DNA of 8,227 nt from Actinomycetes bacterium (lineage in GTDB: Bacteria > Actinomycetota > Acidimicrobiia > Acidimicrobiales > RAAP-2): positions 1-8,227 of the forward strand of contig JAKAZC010000112.1 of the NCBI GenBank assembly GCA_021826655.1. The letters are read 5' to 3'. Positions 1-5,945 of the stretch are shown here, one piece after another. The notes below the pieces were generated by a model. That model saw nothing but the letters and a program-made list of their open reading frames with translations. It had not been told where the DNA came from and ran no database searches. Numbering within the stretch: the stretch's first letter is position 1; every line of letters begins with the position of its first letter. A program made the translations under genes and the position numbers.

Positions 1-1811
1 TCGTACCCGACGTAGCCCGGGGGTGAGCCGACGAGGCGGCTCACCGTGTGCTTCTCCATGTACTCCGACATGTCGAGCTGGATGAGGGCGTCCTCGTCGT
101 CGAACAGGAACTCGGCCAGCGTCTTGGCCAGCTCGGTCTTCCCCACGCCCGTCGGGCCGAGGAAGATGAACGACCCGCTCGGACGCTTCGGGTCCTTCAG
201 GCCGGCACGGGTGCGTCGGATCGACCGGGCGAGGGCGGCGATGGCCGGCTCCTGACCGATGACCCGCTTGTGGAGCTCGTCCTCCATGCGCAGGAGCTTG
301 GCCGTCTCCTCCTCGGTGAGGCGGTACACGGGGATCCCCGTCCAGTTGGCCAGCACCTCGGCGATGACCTCCTCGTCGACGACATCGAACAGGTCGACGC
401 CCTCGGCCCGCCATTCGGCCTCCATGGCCTCCTTGGCGTCGAGGCGGTCCTTCTCCTGCTCGGCGAGCTTCTTCGCCTGGTCGAAGGCCTGCTTTTCGAT
501 GGCGGTCTCCTTGTCGGCGCGCAGCCGGGTGATCTCCTCCTCCAGCTTCTTGTAGGCCGGGGGCGTCGTCATCCGACGGATGCGCAGGCGGCTGCCGGCC
601 TCGTCGATGAGGTCGATGGCCTTGTCCGGCAGGTACCGGTCGGCCAGGTAGCGGTCGGCCAGGTTGGCCGCGGCCACGAGCGCCTGATCGGTGATGGTGA
701 CTGCGTGGTGGGACTCGTACCGGTCGCGCAGGCCCTTCAGGATCTCGATGGTGAGCGCCACGTTCGGCTGCTCCACCTTGATCGGCTGGAACCGGCGCTC
801 GAGCGCGGCGTCCTTCTCCAGGTGCTTGCGGTATTCGTCGATGGTCGTGGCGCCGATCGTCTGCAGTTCGCCCCGGGCCAGCATCGGCTTGAGGATCGAG
901 GCGGCGTCGATCGCGCCCTCGGCGGCACCCGCGCCGACCAGCGTGTGCAGCTCGTCGATGAACAGGACGATGTCGCCCCGGGTGCGGATCTCCTTGAGCA
1001 CCTTCTTCAGGCGCTCCTCGAAGTCGCCCCGGTAGCGGCTCCCTGCCACCAGCGCACCGAGGTCGAGTGTGTACAGCTGCTTGCCGGTGAGGGTCTCGGG
1101 GACCTCGTCGGCGACGATGCGCTGGGCCAGCCCCTCGACGATGGCGGTCTTGCCCACGCCGGGTTCGCCGATGAGGACCGGGTTGTTCTTCGTGCGGCGG
1201 GACAGCACCTGCATGACCCGCTCGATCTCCTTCTCCCGCCCGATCACCGGATCGAGCTTGTGGTCGCGGGCCAGCGCCGTGAGGTTGCGTCCGAACTGGT
1301 CGAGCACCGCGGAGCCGGTCGGTGCGTCGGCCTGCTGGCCGCCGGTCTGGCCGCCGCCGACGGCCTCCTTGCCCTGGTAGCCGGAGAGCAGCTGGATCAC
1401 CTGCTGGCGCACGCGGGGCAGGTCGGCGCCGAGGCTCTGGAGGACCTGGGCGGCGACGCCCTCACCTTCGCGGACCAGGCCGAGGAGCATGTGCTCGGTG
1501 CCGATGTAGCTGTGGCCGAGCTGCAGCGCCTCGCGCAGCGATAGCTCGAGCACCTTCTTGGCCCGGGGCGTGAACGGCGGCGAACCCGTCGGGGCGGTGC
1601 CGGCGAGTCCGATCGTCTCCTCCACCTTCTCGCGGACGGCCTCGAGCGAGACGCCGAGCGACTCGAGCGCCTTGGCCGCGACGCCCTCACCCTCGTGGAT
1701 CAGGCCCAGGAGGATGTGCTCGGTGCCGATGAAGCTGTGGTTGAGCAGGCGCGCCTCCTCCTGTGCCAACACCAGGACTCGTCGAGCTCGGTCTGTGAAT
1801 CGTTCGAACAC
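1..1811 (-). CDS. clpC: ATP-dependent Clp protease ATP-binding subunit ClpC (N-terminal 603 residues; 3' end outside window)
   Basis: Hsp100/AAA+ unfoldase that feeds substrates to the ClpP peptidase in the cytoplasm. The reverse strand reads [20 protein letters not shown] from the start, the signature ClpC N-terminus. Two Clp-N repeats follow ([16 protein letters not shown] near residue 28, [16 protein letters not shown] near 103), then a Gly/Gln-rich linker (about 151-166). The first AAA+ module has Walker A GEPGVGKT at 215-222 (bases 1146-1169), a pore-loop YRGDFEERL, Walker B with D286-E287 in LFIDELHTL, and the arginine finger in ALERRF. The middle domain carries a UVR-like segment starting [19 protein letters not shown] near 434, which separates ClpC from ClpA and ClpB. 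The second AAA+ module has Walker A GPTGVGKT at 552-559 (bases 135-158), and the window ends in the second pore loop GYVGY at 599-603. Family members run about 830-850 residues, so roughly 230 are missing, including the second Walker B and the ClpP-docking loop. The GTG start fits the conserved N-terminus and has GGAGG 7 nt upstream. The frame is intact throughout. Confidence 0.97.
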   Translation of the reverse strand, partial: MFERFTDRARRVLVLAQEEARLLNHSFIGTEHILLGLIHEGEGVAAKALESLGVSLEAVREKVEETIGLAGTAPTGSPPFTPRAKKVLELSLREALQLGHSYIGTEHMLLGLVREGEGVAAQVLQSLGADLPRVRQQVIQLLSGYQGKEAVGGGQTGGQQADAPTGSAVLDQFGRNLTALARDHKLDPVIGREKEIERVMQVLSRRTKNNPVLIGEPGVGKTAIVEGLAQRIVADEVPETLTGKQLYTLDLGALVAGSRYRGDFEERLKKVLKEIRTRGDIVLFIDELHTLVGAGAAEGAIDAASILKPMLARGELQTIGATTIDEYRKHLEKDAALERRFQPIKVEQPNVALTIEILKGLRDRYESHHAVTITDQALVAAANLADRYLADRYLPDKAIDLIDEAGSRLRIRRMTTPPAYKKLEEEITRLRADKETAIEKQAFDQAKKLAEQEKDRLDAKEAMEAEWRAEGVDLFDVVDEEVIAEVLANWTGIPVYRLTEEETAKLLRMEDELHKRVIGQEPAIAALARSIRRTRAGLKDPKRPSGSFIFLGPTGVGKTELAKTLAEFLFDDEDALIQLDMSEYMEKHTVSRLVGSPPGYVGY

Positions 1812-1941
1812 TCCACCGCCTCCATCCGCGGTCCGTAACTGGGACCCAAGTCTACAGGTGCCAGGTTCACCCGCACCCGCACGCCCCGACGCCGGAGCCC
1901 ATGTACCACCCATCGGCAGTCTGCCCTATCGTCTGTAGCCA
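1812..1941. promoter_or_regulatory. Divergent intergenic spacer between clpC and the polyprenyl synthase gene
   Basis: No gene is seen in these 130 bp. On the minus strand, GGAGG (1819-1823) lies 7 nt before the clpC GTG. A TAGACT hexamer at 1849-1854 fits the actinobacterial TAnnnT -10 pattern and would give a leader of about 30 nt, but no good TTGAC-like -35 pairs with it. On the plus strand, TATCGT at 1927-1932 also fits TAnnnT. It lies so close to the GTG at 1942, with no Shine-Dalgarno between, that a leaderless or near-leaderless transcript is possible. I looked for the paired CGC/GCG half-sites of a ClgR-type operator before clpC and saw none that convinced me. The ribosome binding site is clear; both promoter calls are weak inference. 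Confidence 0.4.
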
Positions 1942-2919
1942 GTGAACGTCGTCGACCTCCTGGGACTCCCCGCACTCGAAGATCAGCTGACCCGCCTCGA
2001 GCCCCTGCTCGTGGAGTCGGTGGTGACGGGCGACGGCTTCCTGGACGAGGTGACCACCCACCTGCTGGCCGCAGGTGGCAAGCGACTCCGCCCGGTCCTG
2101 GCGCTGGCGACGGCCACGTCCGGCGCCCGGGACGCCAGCCGGGAGGACCTCCTCGGGGCGGTCGCCGTCGAGCTGGTGCACCTGGCCTCGCTCTACCACG
2201 ACGACGTCATGGACGAGGCCACGATGCGGCGGAACGTGGAGAGCGTGAACTCGCGGTTCGGAAATCTGGTGGCCATCGTGGCGGGCGACTTCCTCCTGGC
2301 CCGGTCGGCCGAGATCGCGGCCGGCCTCGGAGTCGAGATCGCCGCACTGCTGGCCGCCACCCTGGGCGAGCTCTGCCAAGGCCAGGTCGCCGAGGTCCGC
2401 GCCGCGTTCCGGGTGGATCGCACCCGTGACGACTACTCGTCCGCCATCGCCGGCAAGACCGCCTCGCTCATGGCCACCTCCTGCCGAATCGGCGCCCTCA
2501 CCGGCGGCCTCGACCGTCCCGAGGTCGAGGCGTTCACCGACTTCGGGCGGTGCTTCGGGATGATCTTCCAGGTACGCGACGACATCCTGGACGTCGTCGG
2601 GACCGAGGCCGACCTGGGCAAGCCGGCCGGACAGGACCTGGCCGAGGGCATCTACACCCTGCCCGTCCTCCTCACGCTGGCCGACTCCGTGCACGGTCCA
2701 GAGCTGCGCGGGCTGCTCGGACGCCCGCTGGGACTCCCCGAGAAGGAGAAGGCCCGGGCCATCGTGGCCGGATCCGGGGCGATCGCCGAATCCGTGCGGG
2801 TGGCCCGGGACTACGCCGAACAGGCGGCCGCGGCCGCCCGGACGGGGCCGTCCCCGGAACTGGCGGTGGCCCTCACCCGACTGGCGCACAACCTGGTCGA
2901 CGGCCTGCCCTCGGCCTAG
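1942..2919 (+). CDS. Trans-polyprenyl diphosphate synthase, long-chain type
   Basis: Condenses isopentenyl diphosphate onto an allylic primer in trans to build a long polyprenyl diphosphate, most likely the menaquinone side chain in an actinobacterium. The 325 residues match the usual 320-350. All family motifs are present: GGKRLRP at 45-51, the first Asp-rich motif D87-D88-V-M-D91 followed by RR and SVNSRFGN, GDFLLARS at 115-122, GKTASL at 171-176, FQVRDDILD with the second Asp-rich motif at 213-217, and GKPAGQDLAEG at 226-236. The residue five before the first Asp-rich motif is Ala82. In this family a small residue there leaves the product tunnel open, which suggests a long product rather than GPP or FPP. 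The GTG start has no upstream Shine-Dalgarno, so a leaderless mRNA is possible. The gene is divergent from clpC and ends 3 bp from the convergent DinB-like gene. The exact chain length (hepta-, octa- or nonaprenyl) cannot be read from sequence, so no gene symbol is given. Confidence 0.93.
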   Translation: MNVVDLLGLPALEDQLTRLEPLLVESVVTGDGFLDEVTTHLLAAGGKRLRPVLALATATSGARDASREDLLGAVAVELVHLASLYHDDVMDEATMRRNVESVNSRFGNLVAIVAGDFLLARSAEIAAGLGVEIAALLAATLGELCQGQVAEVRAAFRVDRTRDDYSSAIAGKTASLMATSCRIGALTGGLDRPEVEAFTDFGRCFGMIFQVRDDILDVVGTEADLGKPAGQDLAEGIYTLPVLLTLADSVHGPELRGLLGRPLGLPEKEKARAIVAGSGAIAESVRVARDYAEQAAAAARTGPSPELAVALTRLAHNLVDGLPSA

Positions 2920-2922
2920 GCG

Positions 2923-3531
2923 TCAGGAGGTCACGCCCCCCAGGCCGACCAGGCCCCGGGCGAGCTCGATCTCGCCCATGTGACGGAGTCCGTGCTGGTA
3001 GATCCAGCATTCGGCCGCGTCGAGCAGGGTGATCCCCTCCGGACCGGCCACCCGGGCGCTGTACGTGCTGGCGAGCTGGTCGGGCAACGGTCGGGCGACC
3101 ACCAACCGGGTCAGCTCGGCCGGGTCGAGGTCGGCCAACCACGCCTCCACGCGGGCGAACACCGCGTGCATGTAGTCCTGGAACCCCCCGTAGTCCCCGA
3201 TCCGCTGATGGACCATCTCCCCGACGGTCCGGTGCTTGCCGTGATCGGGGATGGCGGGGTGCACCCGGGCCTCCCACGACTCGTCCCACACCGGCGCGGT
3301 GCCCGTCATCAGCAGGAAGGAGGCGTCGATCATGTTGACGATGTGGAACAGGCTGAAGGCGATGGGGAGGACGCCCTCGCGCTCGAAGTGGTTGACCTGT
3401 TCCAGGTCCATCGTCACCACGGCGTCCTCGTAGAGCGAGAACAGCGCACGCATCCGACGTTGCAGCGAATCGAGCACCAGGGGGGCGCTCCCCGCCGCAC
3501 CGGTGACGCCCGGTGCCGCGTCCTCTGCCAC
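2923..3531 (-). CDS. DinB-superfamily (DinB/YfiT-like four-helix) putative metal-dependent protein
   Basis: A 202-residue soluble, mostly helical protein with no signal peptide or membrane segment. Near the C-terminus is YQHGLRHMGEIELARGL, an HxxxH pair (His180, His184), and an isolated His63 sits in the helix SLFHIVNMID. This one-plus-two histidine arrangement is the metal site of the DinB/YfiT superfamily, which includes thiol-transferases using mycothiol or bacillithiol. No substrate can be assigned. The frame is open further upstream to an ATG at 3603, but I chose the GTG at 3531. It follows the purine run GGGAGGGAGG, and the longer starts (3603, 3576) fall inside the predicted -35 and -10 elements of this gene's own promoter. 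The residues between are low-complexity and unlike the family. The gene diverges from the DUF2855 operon across a shared operator, so it probably belongs to the same regulon. It could equally be labelled a DUF664-like protein. Confidence 0.72.
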   Translation of the reverse strand: MAEDAAPGVTGAAGSAPLVLDSLQRRMRALFSLYEDAVVTMDLEQVNHFEREGVLPIAFSLFHIVNMIDASFLLMTGTAPVWDESWEARVHPAIPDHGKHRTVGEMVHQRIGDYGGFQDYMHAVFARVEAWLADLDPAELTRLVVARPLPDQLASTYSARVAGPEGITLLDAAECWIYQHGLRHMGEIELARGLVGLGGVTS

Positions 3532-3535
3532 GGCG

Positions 3536-3545
3536 CCTCCCTCCC
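3536..3545 (-). promoter_or_regulatory. Strong ribosome binding site fixing the start of the DinB-like gene
   Basis: The minus strand reads GGGAGGGAGG, two overlapping Shine-Dalgarno cores, 4 nt (near core) or 8 nt (far core) before the GTG at 3531. No comparable site precedes the upstream ATG at 3576 or 3603. This decides the start in favour of the 202-residue protein. Confidence 0.7.
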
Positions 3546-3574
3546 GGGGCCCGACGGCCGCACCCCGTGCGCTC

Positions 3575-3603
3575 ATGTAAACACTTGTCACAATTACTGT
3601 CAA
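3575..3603 (-). promoter_or_regulatory. Predicted promoter of the DinB-like gene
   Basis: The minus strand carries a perfect -35 TTGACA (3598-3603), a 17-bp spacer and the -10-like hexamer TTACAT (3575-3580). Transcription would begin near 3568, giving a leader of about 37 nt to the GTG at 3531. The -10 is imperfect but the spacing is ideal and the element lies in an AT-rich island in otherwise very GC-rich DNA. It overlaps the opposite-strand promoter completely. Confidence 0.6.
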
Positions 3604-3611
3604 CTGTTAAC
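3577..3611. promoter_or_regulatory. 35-bp imperfect palindrome, candidate operator for the TetR regulator
   Basis: The left arm GTAAACACTTGTCACAA (3577-3593) and right arm TACTGTCAACTGTTAAC (3595-3611) are complementary at 12 of 17 pairs around the centre base 3594. Most mismatches are A:A, T:T or C:C flips, so each half keeps the pattern GTwAACAsTTGwCA. The site covers the -35 and most of the -10 of both divergent promoters, so a bound dimer, or two dimers given the length, would block both. TetR-family proteins typically bind such palindromes next to their own operons, and a TetR gene is second in the rightward operon. That this TetR is the ligand is inference. Confidence 0.65.
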
Positions 3612-3613
3612 CT
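3585..3613 (+). promoter_or_regulatory. Predicted promoter of the DUF2855-TetR-SRPBCC-sulfatase operon
   Basis: TTGTCA (-35, 3585-3590), a 17-bp spacer, and TAACCT (-10, 3608-3613, fits TAnnnT). The start of transcription would be near 3620, leaving a leader of about 128 nt before the GTG at 3748. The leader is GC-rich, holds an 8-bp tandem repeat and shows no gene. Confidence 0.6.
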
Positions 3614-3699
3614 CCGTCGTCTGAGCCGGCCGGGAACGACCCGTAGCCGGACCGCTCCGACCCCGGTCGTCCCGGGCCCGGCCCGCGCGCCGCCGGCCA

Positions 3700-3731
3700 G
3701 TCGGCCGGTCGGCCGGTCGGCCGGTCGGCCG
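3700..3731 (+). repeat. Tandem repeat, four perfect copies of the octamer GTCGGCCG
   Basis: Four head-to-tail copies of GTCGGCCG, preceded by a degenerate partial copy (CCGGCCA). The array lies in the leader of the DUF2855 gene and ends 7 bp before its Shine-Dalgarno (GGAGG, 3739-3743). The core CGGCCG is its own reverse complement, so copies can pair with each other in RNA into GC-rich stems next to the ribosome binding site. The unit is not a multiple of three and the array is non-coding in the chosen annotation. Copy-number change would alter leader length or structure rather than a reading frame. Confidence 0.85.
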
Positions 3732-3747
3732 GGAGAATGGAGGTGCA

Positions 3748-4845
3748 GTGCAGATCGACGTCGACAAGGCCGACCTCCGCCACGTCCGGACCGTCACCCG
3801 TCCGTCCGCGGCGCTGGCGCCGGGCGAGGTCCGGCTCCGGCTCGACACGTTCGGACTCAGCGCCAACAACATCACCTACGCGGTATACGGCGAGCTGATG
3901 GGGTACTGGGCATGCTTCCCGACGCCGGTCGAGCACGGGGTGGCCTGGGGTCGGGTCCCCGTCTGGGGCTTCGCCGACGTGGTCGAGTCGGCGGCGCCGT
4001 CGGTGGTCGAGGGCCGGCGCGTCTACGGCTACTTCCCCATGGGCGACGAGCTGGTCGTGGCCCCCGGACGCGTCGACGACCAGGGGTTCTCCGACGTGAC
4101 CCCGTCCCGCTCCTCGGTGCCCTCGGTGTACGCCCGCTACGGGTTCACCGAGACCGACCGCGTCTACCGGCCCGAGCGGGAGCCCCACCAGATGCTCCTG
4201 TGGCCGCTGTTCGTCACATCCTTCGTGGTCGACGACTTCCTGGGGGACCACGGACTCTACGGTGCCCGAACGGCGATCGTCTCCAGCGCCTCCTCGAAGA
4301 CGGCCATCGGGGCCGCCTTCCTCCTGGCCGAGCGGGACCGGGTCGACGTCGTCGGCCTCACCTCGGCGTCGAACGTCGAGTTCGTGCGCTCGCTCGGCTG
4401 CTACGGGACGGTGCTGACCTACGACGAGATCGGTGACCTCCCTGTCGCCGACTCCTGCTTCATCGACGTCGCCGGACGGCGGGACGTCACCCACGCCGTC
4501 CATGCCCGGCTGTCCCACCACCTGGGCCACTCCATGGTGGTGGGCGACACCCACTGGGACGACCGTGCGTCGGGGGAGGGTGAGCTGACCGGGCCCCGAC
4601 CCGAGTTCCTGTTCGCCCCGGACCAGATCACCAGGCGCCGCACCCAATGGGGCCGTGAGGGGTTCGAGGCCCGGGTGGCCGCCGCCTGGGACCGCTTCGT
4701 CCCCGCCACCGACGCCTGGCTGACCCTCCGCCGGCGCGGCGGCCCGGCCGCAGTCGAGGCCGCCTACCGGGACCTGCTCGACGGGCGGGTGGACCCCCGG
4801 ATGGGGGAGATCTGCACCCTGGGCGGCGGCGGGGACGGACGGTGA
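3748..4845 (+). CDS. DUF2855 family protein (zinc-less, MDR-dehydrogenase-like)
   Basis: 365 residues, cytosolic, no signal or membrane segment. I recognise the DUF2855 pattern: an early LSANNITYAVYGELMGYW (about 37-54), WGRVPVWGFADVVES at 67-81, PLFVTSFVVDDFL (153-165), SSASSKTAIGAAFLL (179-193) at the position of the nucleotide-binding loop, LTSASN (204-209) and LGCYGTVLTYDEI (216-228). The layout follows medium-chain dehydrogenases/reductases: an N-terminal GroES-like part and a Rossmann-like part. The usual GxGxxG loop is replaced by a Ser/Ala-rich SSASSKTA, and no zinc-ligand cluster is visible. Activity and substrate are not established for the family; an NAD(P)-linked redox step is only inferred from the fold. 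The GTG start has GGAGG 4 nt upstream and the family's N-terminal pattern begins just after it. It is the first gene of the rightward operon, and its stop overlaps the TetR start by 4 bp (GTGA). Confidence 0.85.
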   Translation: MQIDVDKADLRHVRTVTRPSAALAPGEVRLRLDTFGLSANNITYAVYGELMGYWACFPTPVEHGVAWGRVPVWGFADVVESAAPSVVEGRRVYGYFPMGDELVVAPGRVDDQGFSDVTPSRSSVPSVYARYGFTETDRVYRPEREPHQMLLWPLFVTSFVVDDFLGDHGLYGARTAIVSSASSKTAIGAAFLLAERDRVDVVGLTSASNVEFVRSLGCYGTVLTYDEIGDLPVADSCFIDVAGRRDVTHAVHARLSHHLGHSMVVGDTHWDDRASGEGELTGPRPEFLFAPDQITRRRTQWGREGFEARVAAAWDRFVPATDAWLTLRRRGGPAAVEAAYRDLLDGRVDPRMGEICTLGGGGDGR

Positions 4846-5486
4846 CCGACCTCGTCGGCCGGCCCCTGTCGCCCGGCTCCGACACCCCGCCCACGGAAAC
4901 CGACGGGCGGCGCCTGCGTCGGGCGGTGAACAGGGAGGCCGTGGTCGACGCGCTCCTCGACCTGTACCAGGAGGGGAACCTGCGCCCCGGAACCGAGGAG
5001 ATCGCCGAGCGGGCCGGGATCTCCCCCCGCTCCCTCTTCCGCTACTTCGAGGACACCGACGACCTGGCCGGCGAGGCCGTGACCCGCCAGCTGGCGCGCG
5101 CCCTCCCGCTGGTGCAGATCGGCATCGACGCCACCGCCCCGTTCGCCGACCGGGTGCAGGCCCTGGTCGAACAGCGCTTCCGGCTGTTCGGGGCCGTCGG
5201 TCAGGCCGCCCACGTGACCCGCCTGCGGGCGCCGTTCCAGCCGCGGCTGGCCGAGACCCTGGCCGAGTCCCGCCGGTTCCTGCGCAGCCAGCTCCAGGCG
5301 CTGTTCGGCCGCGAGCTCGAGGCGATGGGCGACCCTCGGGCCGAGTTGGCCCTGGCCGCGGCCGACGTACTCGCCACCTTCGAGTCCTACCAGCTGCTCA
5401 CCTCCGCGCAGGGGCTCTCCGTCGCCGACGCGATGACGGTGGTGGGTCGGTCCCTCACCGTGCTGCTCTCGCCCGACGGGTCCTGA
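4842..5486 (+). CDS. TetR/AcrR-family transcriptional regulator
   Basis: 214-residue one-component regulator of typical TetR length. The N-terminal DNA-binding domain spans about 25-75: a first helix REAVVDALLDLYQEG, then the helix-turn-helix TEEIAERAGISPRSLFRYFEDTDDL (51-75). ISPRSLFRYF is the recognition helix and characteristic aromatic end. After about residue 80 the protein is an all-helical ligand-binding and dimerisation domain with no recognisable subfamily signature, so the inducer cannot be named. About 20 disordered residues precede the domain. The GTG start overlaps the DUF2855 stop (GTGA), indicating translational coupling, and the stop overlaps the next ATG by one base. The natural target is the palindrome at 3577-3611, giving feedback control of its own operon and of the divergent DinB-like gene. 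Repression is the usual TetR mode, but activation cannot be excluded. Confidence 0.9.
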   Translation: MTDLVGRPLSPGSDTPPTETDGRRLRRAVNREAVVDALLDLYQEGNLRPGTEEIAERAGISPRSLFRYFEDTDDLAGEAVTRQLARALPLVQIGIDATAPFADRVQALVEQRFRLFGAVGQAAHVTRLRAPFQPRLAETLAESRRFLRSQLQALFGRELEAMGDPRAELALAAADVLATFESYQLLTSAQGLSVADAMTVVGRSLTVLLSPDGS

Positions 5487-5896
5487 TGGCCGCCCGACGG
5501 GGCAGCATGCGCCTCGACGTGCGCCTCGCCTGTCCACCCGATGCCGTCTGGTCCGTGGTCGGTTCACCCGGGCGGCTGCCCGAGTGGTGGGAGGGCATCG
5601 AGTCCTGCACCGTCGAGGGCGACCGGCGCACGATCCATACCCGGTCGGGTCTGCCCATGCCCGAGGAACTGCTCACCATCGACAGCGGGCTCCGGCGGTT
5701 CCAGTACCGGATCACCGCGCCGCTGTTCGTCGAGCACCTCAGCACGATCGACGTGCACGACCTCCACGACGGCACCTGTCTCACCGTCTACAGCGTCGAC
5801 GCCGAGCCCGCCGTGCTGGCCCTGGTCATCAGCGGGGCGGCACGGGCCGCGCTCCTTCGGCTGCCCGCGCTGCTCGGCGTGGAGCTGGTCCCGTGA
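5486..5896 (+). CDS. SRPBCC / START-like small ligand-binding protein
   Basis: 136 residues with the hallmarks of the SRPBCC helix-grip fold. A first beta-strand with PPDAVWSVVGSPGRLPEWWEGIESCTVEG (about 17-45) is the classic 'a-x-x-V-W-x-v-v-x-d-p-x-r-x-p-x-W' opening. Alternating strands follow (RTIHTRSG, EELLTIDSG, RRFQYRITAP, EHLSTIDVHDLHDGTCLTVYSVDAE), and a long C-terminal helix (PAVLALVISGAARAALLRLPALLG) closes the cavity. Family members bind or transform hydrophobic ligands such as polyketides, lipids and aromatics. No catalytic residue is diagnostic here. The start at 5486 overlaps the TetR stop (TGATG), so coupled translation is likely despite a weak Shine-Dalgarno. An in-frame ATG at 5507 (residue 8) is a plausible alternative. 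The gene is followed by the only non-overlapping junction of the operon (49 bp). Confidence 0.78.
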   Translation: MAARRGSMRLDVRLACPPDAVWSVVGSPGRLPEWWEGIESCTVEGDRRTIHTRSGLPMPEELLTIDSGLRRFQYRITAPLFVEHLSTIDVHDLHDGTCLTVYSVDAEPAVLALVISGAARAALLRLPALLGVELVP

Positions 5897-5931
5897 GCCT
5901 CCGATCCGCCCCGCCGATGCGGGACCGCCCG

Positions 5932-5938
5932 AAAGGAG
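5932..5938 (+). promoter_or_regulatory. Ribosome binding site of the sulfatase gene
   Basis: AAAGGAG lies 7 nt before the ATG at 5946. The reading frame is open much further upstream, to 5541, but that extension overlaps the SRPBCC gene in another frame and does not look like protein. This site sets the true start. Confidence 0.85.
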
Positions 5939-5945
5939 CCCGCCG

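Noticed and set aside
48..1544. 498-codon plus-strand open frame antisense to clpC
   Set aside because: The minus strand reads as an uninterrupted, motif-complete ClpC. The plus frame is Leu/Gly/Asp/Arg-rich with no family features, a common mirror of a GC-rich gene.
1802..1809. Palindrome GTTCGAAC at the clpC start
   Set aside because: It encodes the conserved codons for Phe-Glu after the GTG start. An 8-bp palindrome here is explained by coding sequence and is too short to call an operator.
1867..2889. 340-codon minus-strand open frame over the polyprenyl synthase
   Set aside because: The plus strand carries both Asp-rich motifs and all conserved blocks of the synthase. The antisense translation is Gly/Arg/His-rich noise.
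3614..3699. Possible attenuator or riboswitch in the DUF2855 leader
   Set aside because: Only short GC palindromes (for example CGACC-CC-GGTCG at 3658-3669) are visible, with no T-run and no known riboswitch core.
3607..4647. 346-codon minus-strand open frame over DUF2855 and its leader
   Set aside because: It overlaps the recognised DUF2855 protein and translates the 8-bp repeat as an artificial RPTGRPAD pattern. No domain is seen.
5541..5945. N-terminal extension of the sulfatase frame by 135 codons
   Set aside because: The extension lies inside the SRPBCC gene in another frame, is Ser/Pro/Arg-rich, and precedes a good ribosome binding site and the true start at 5946.
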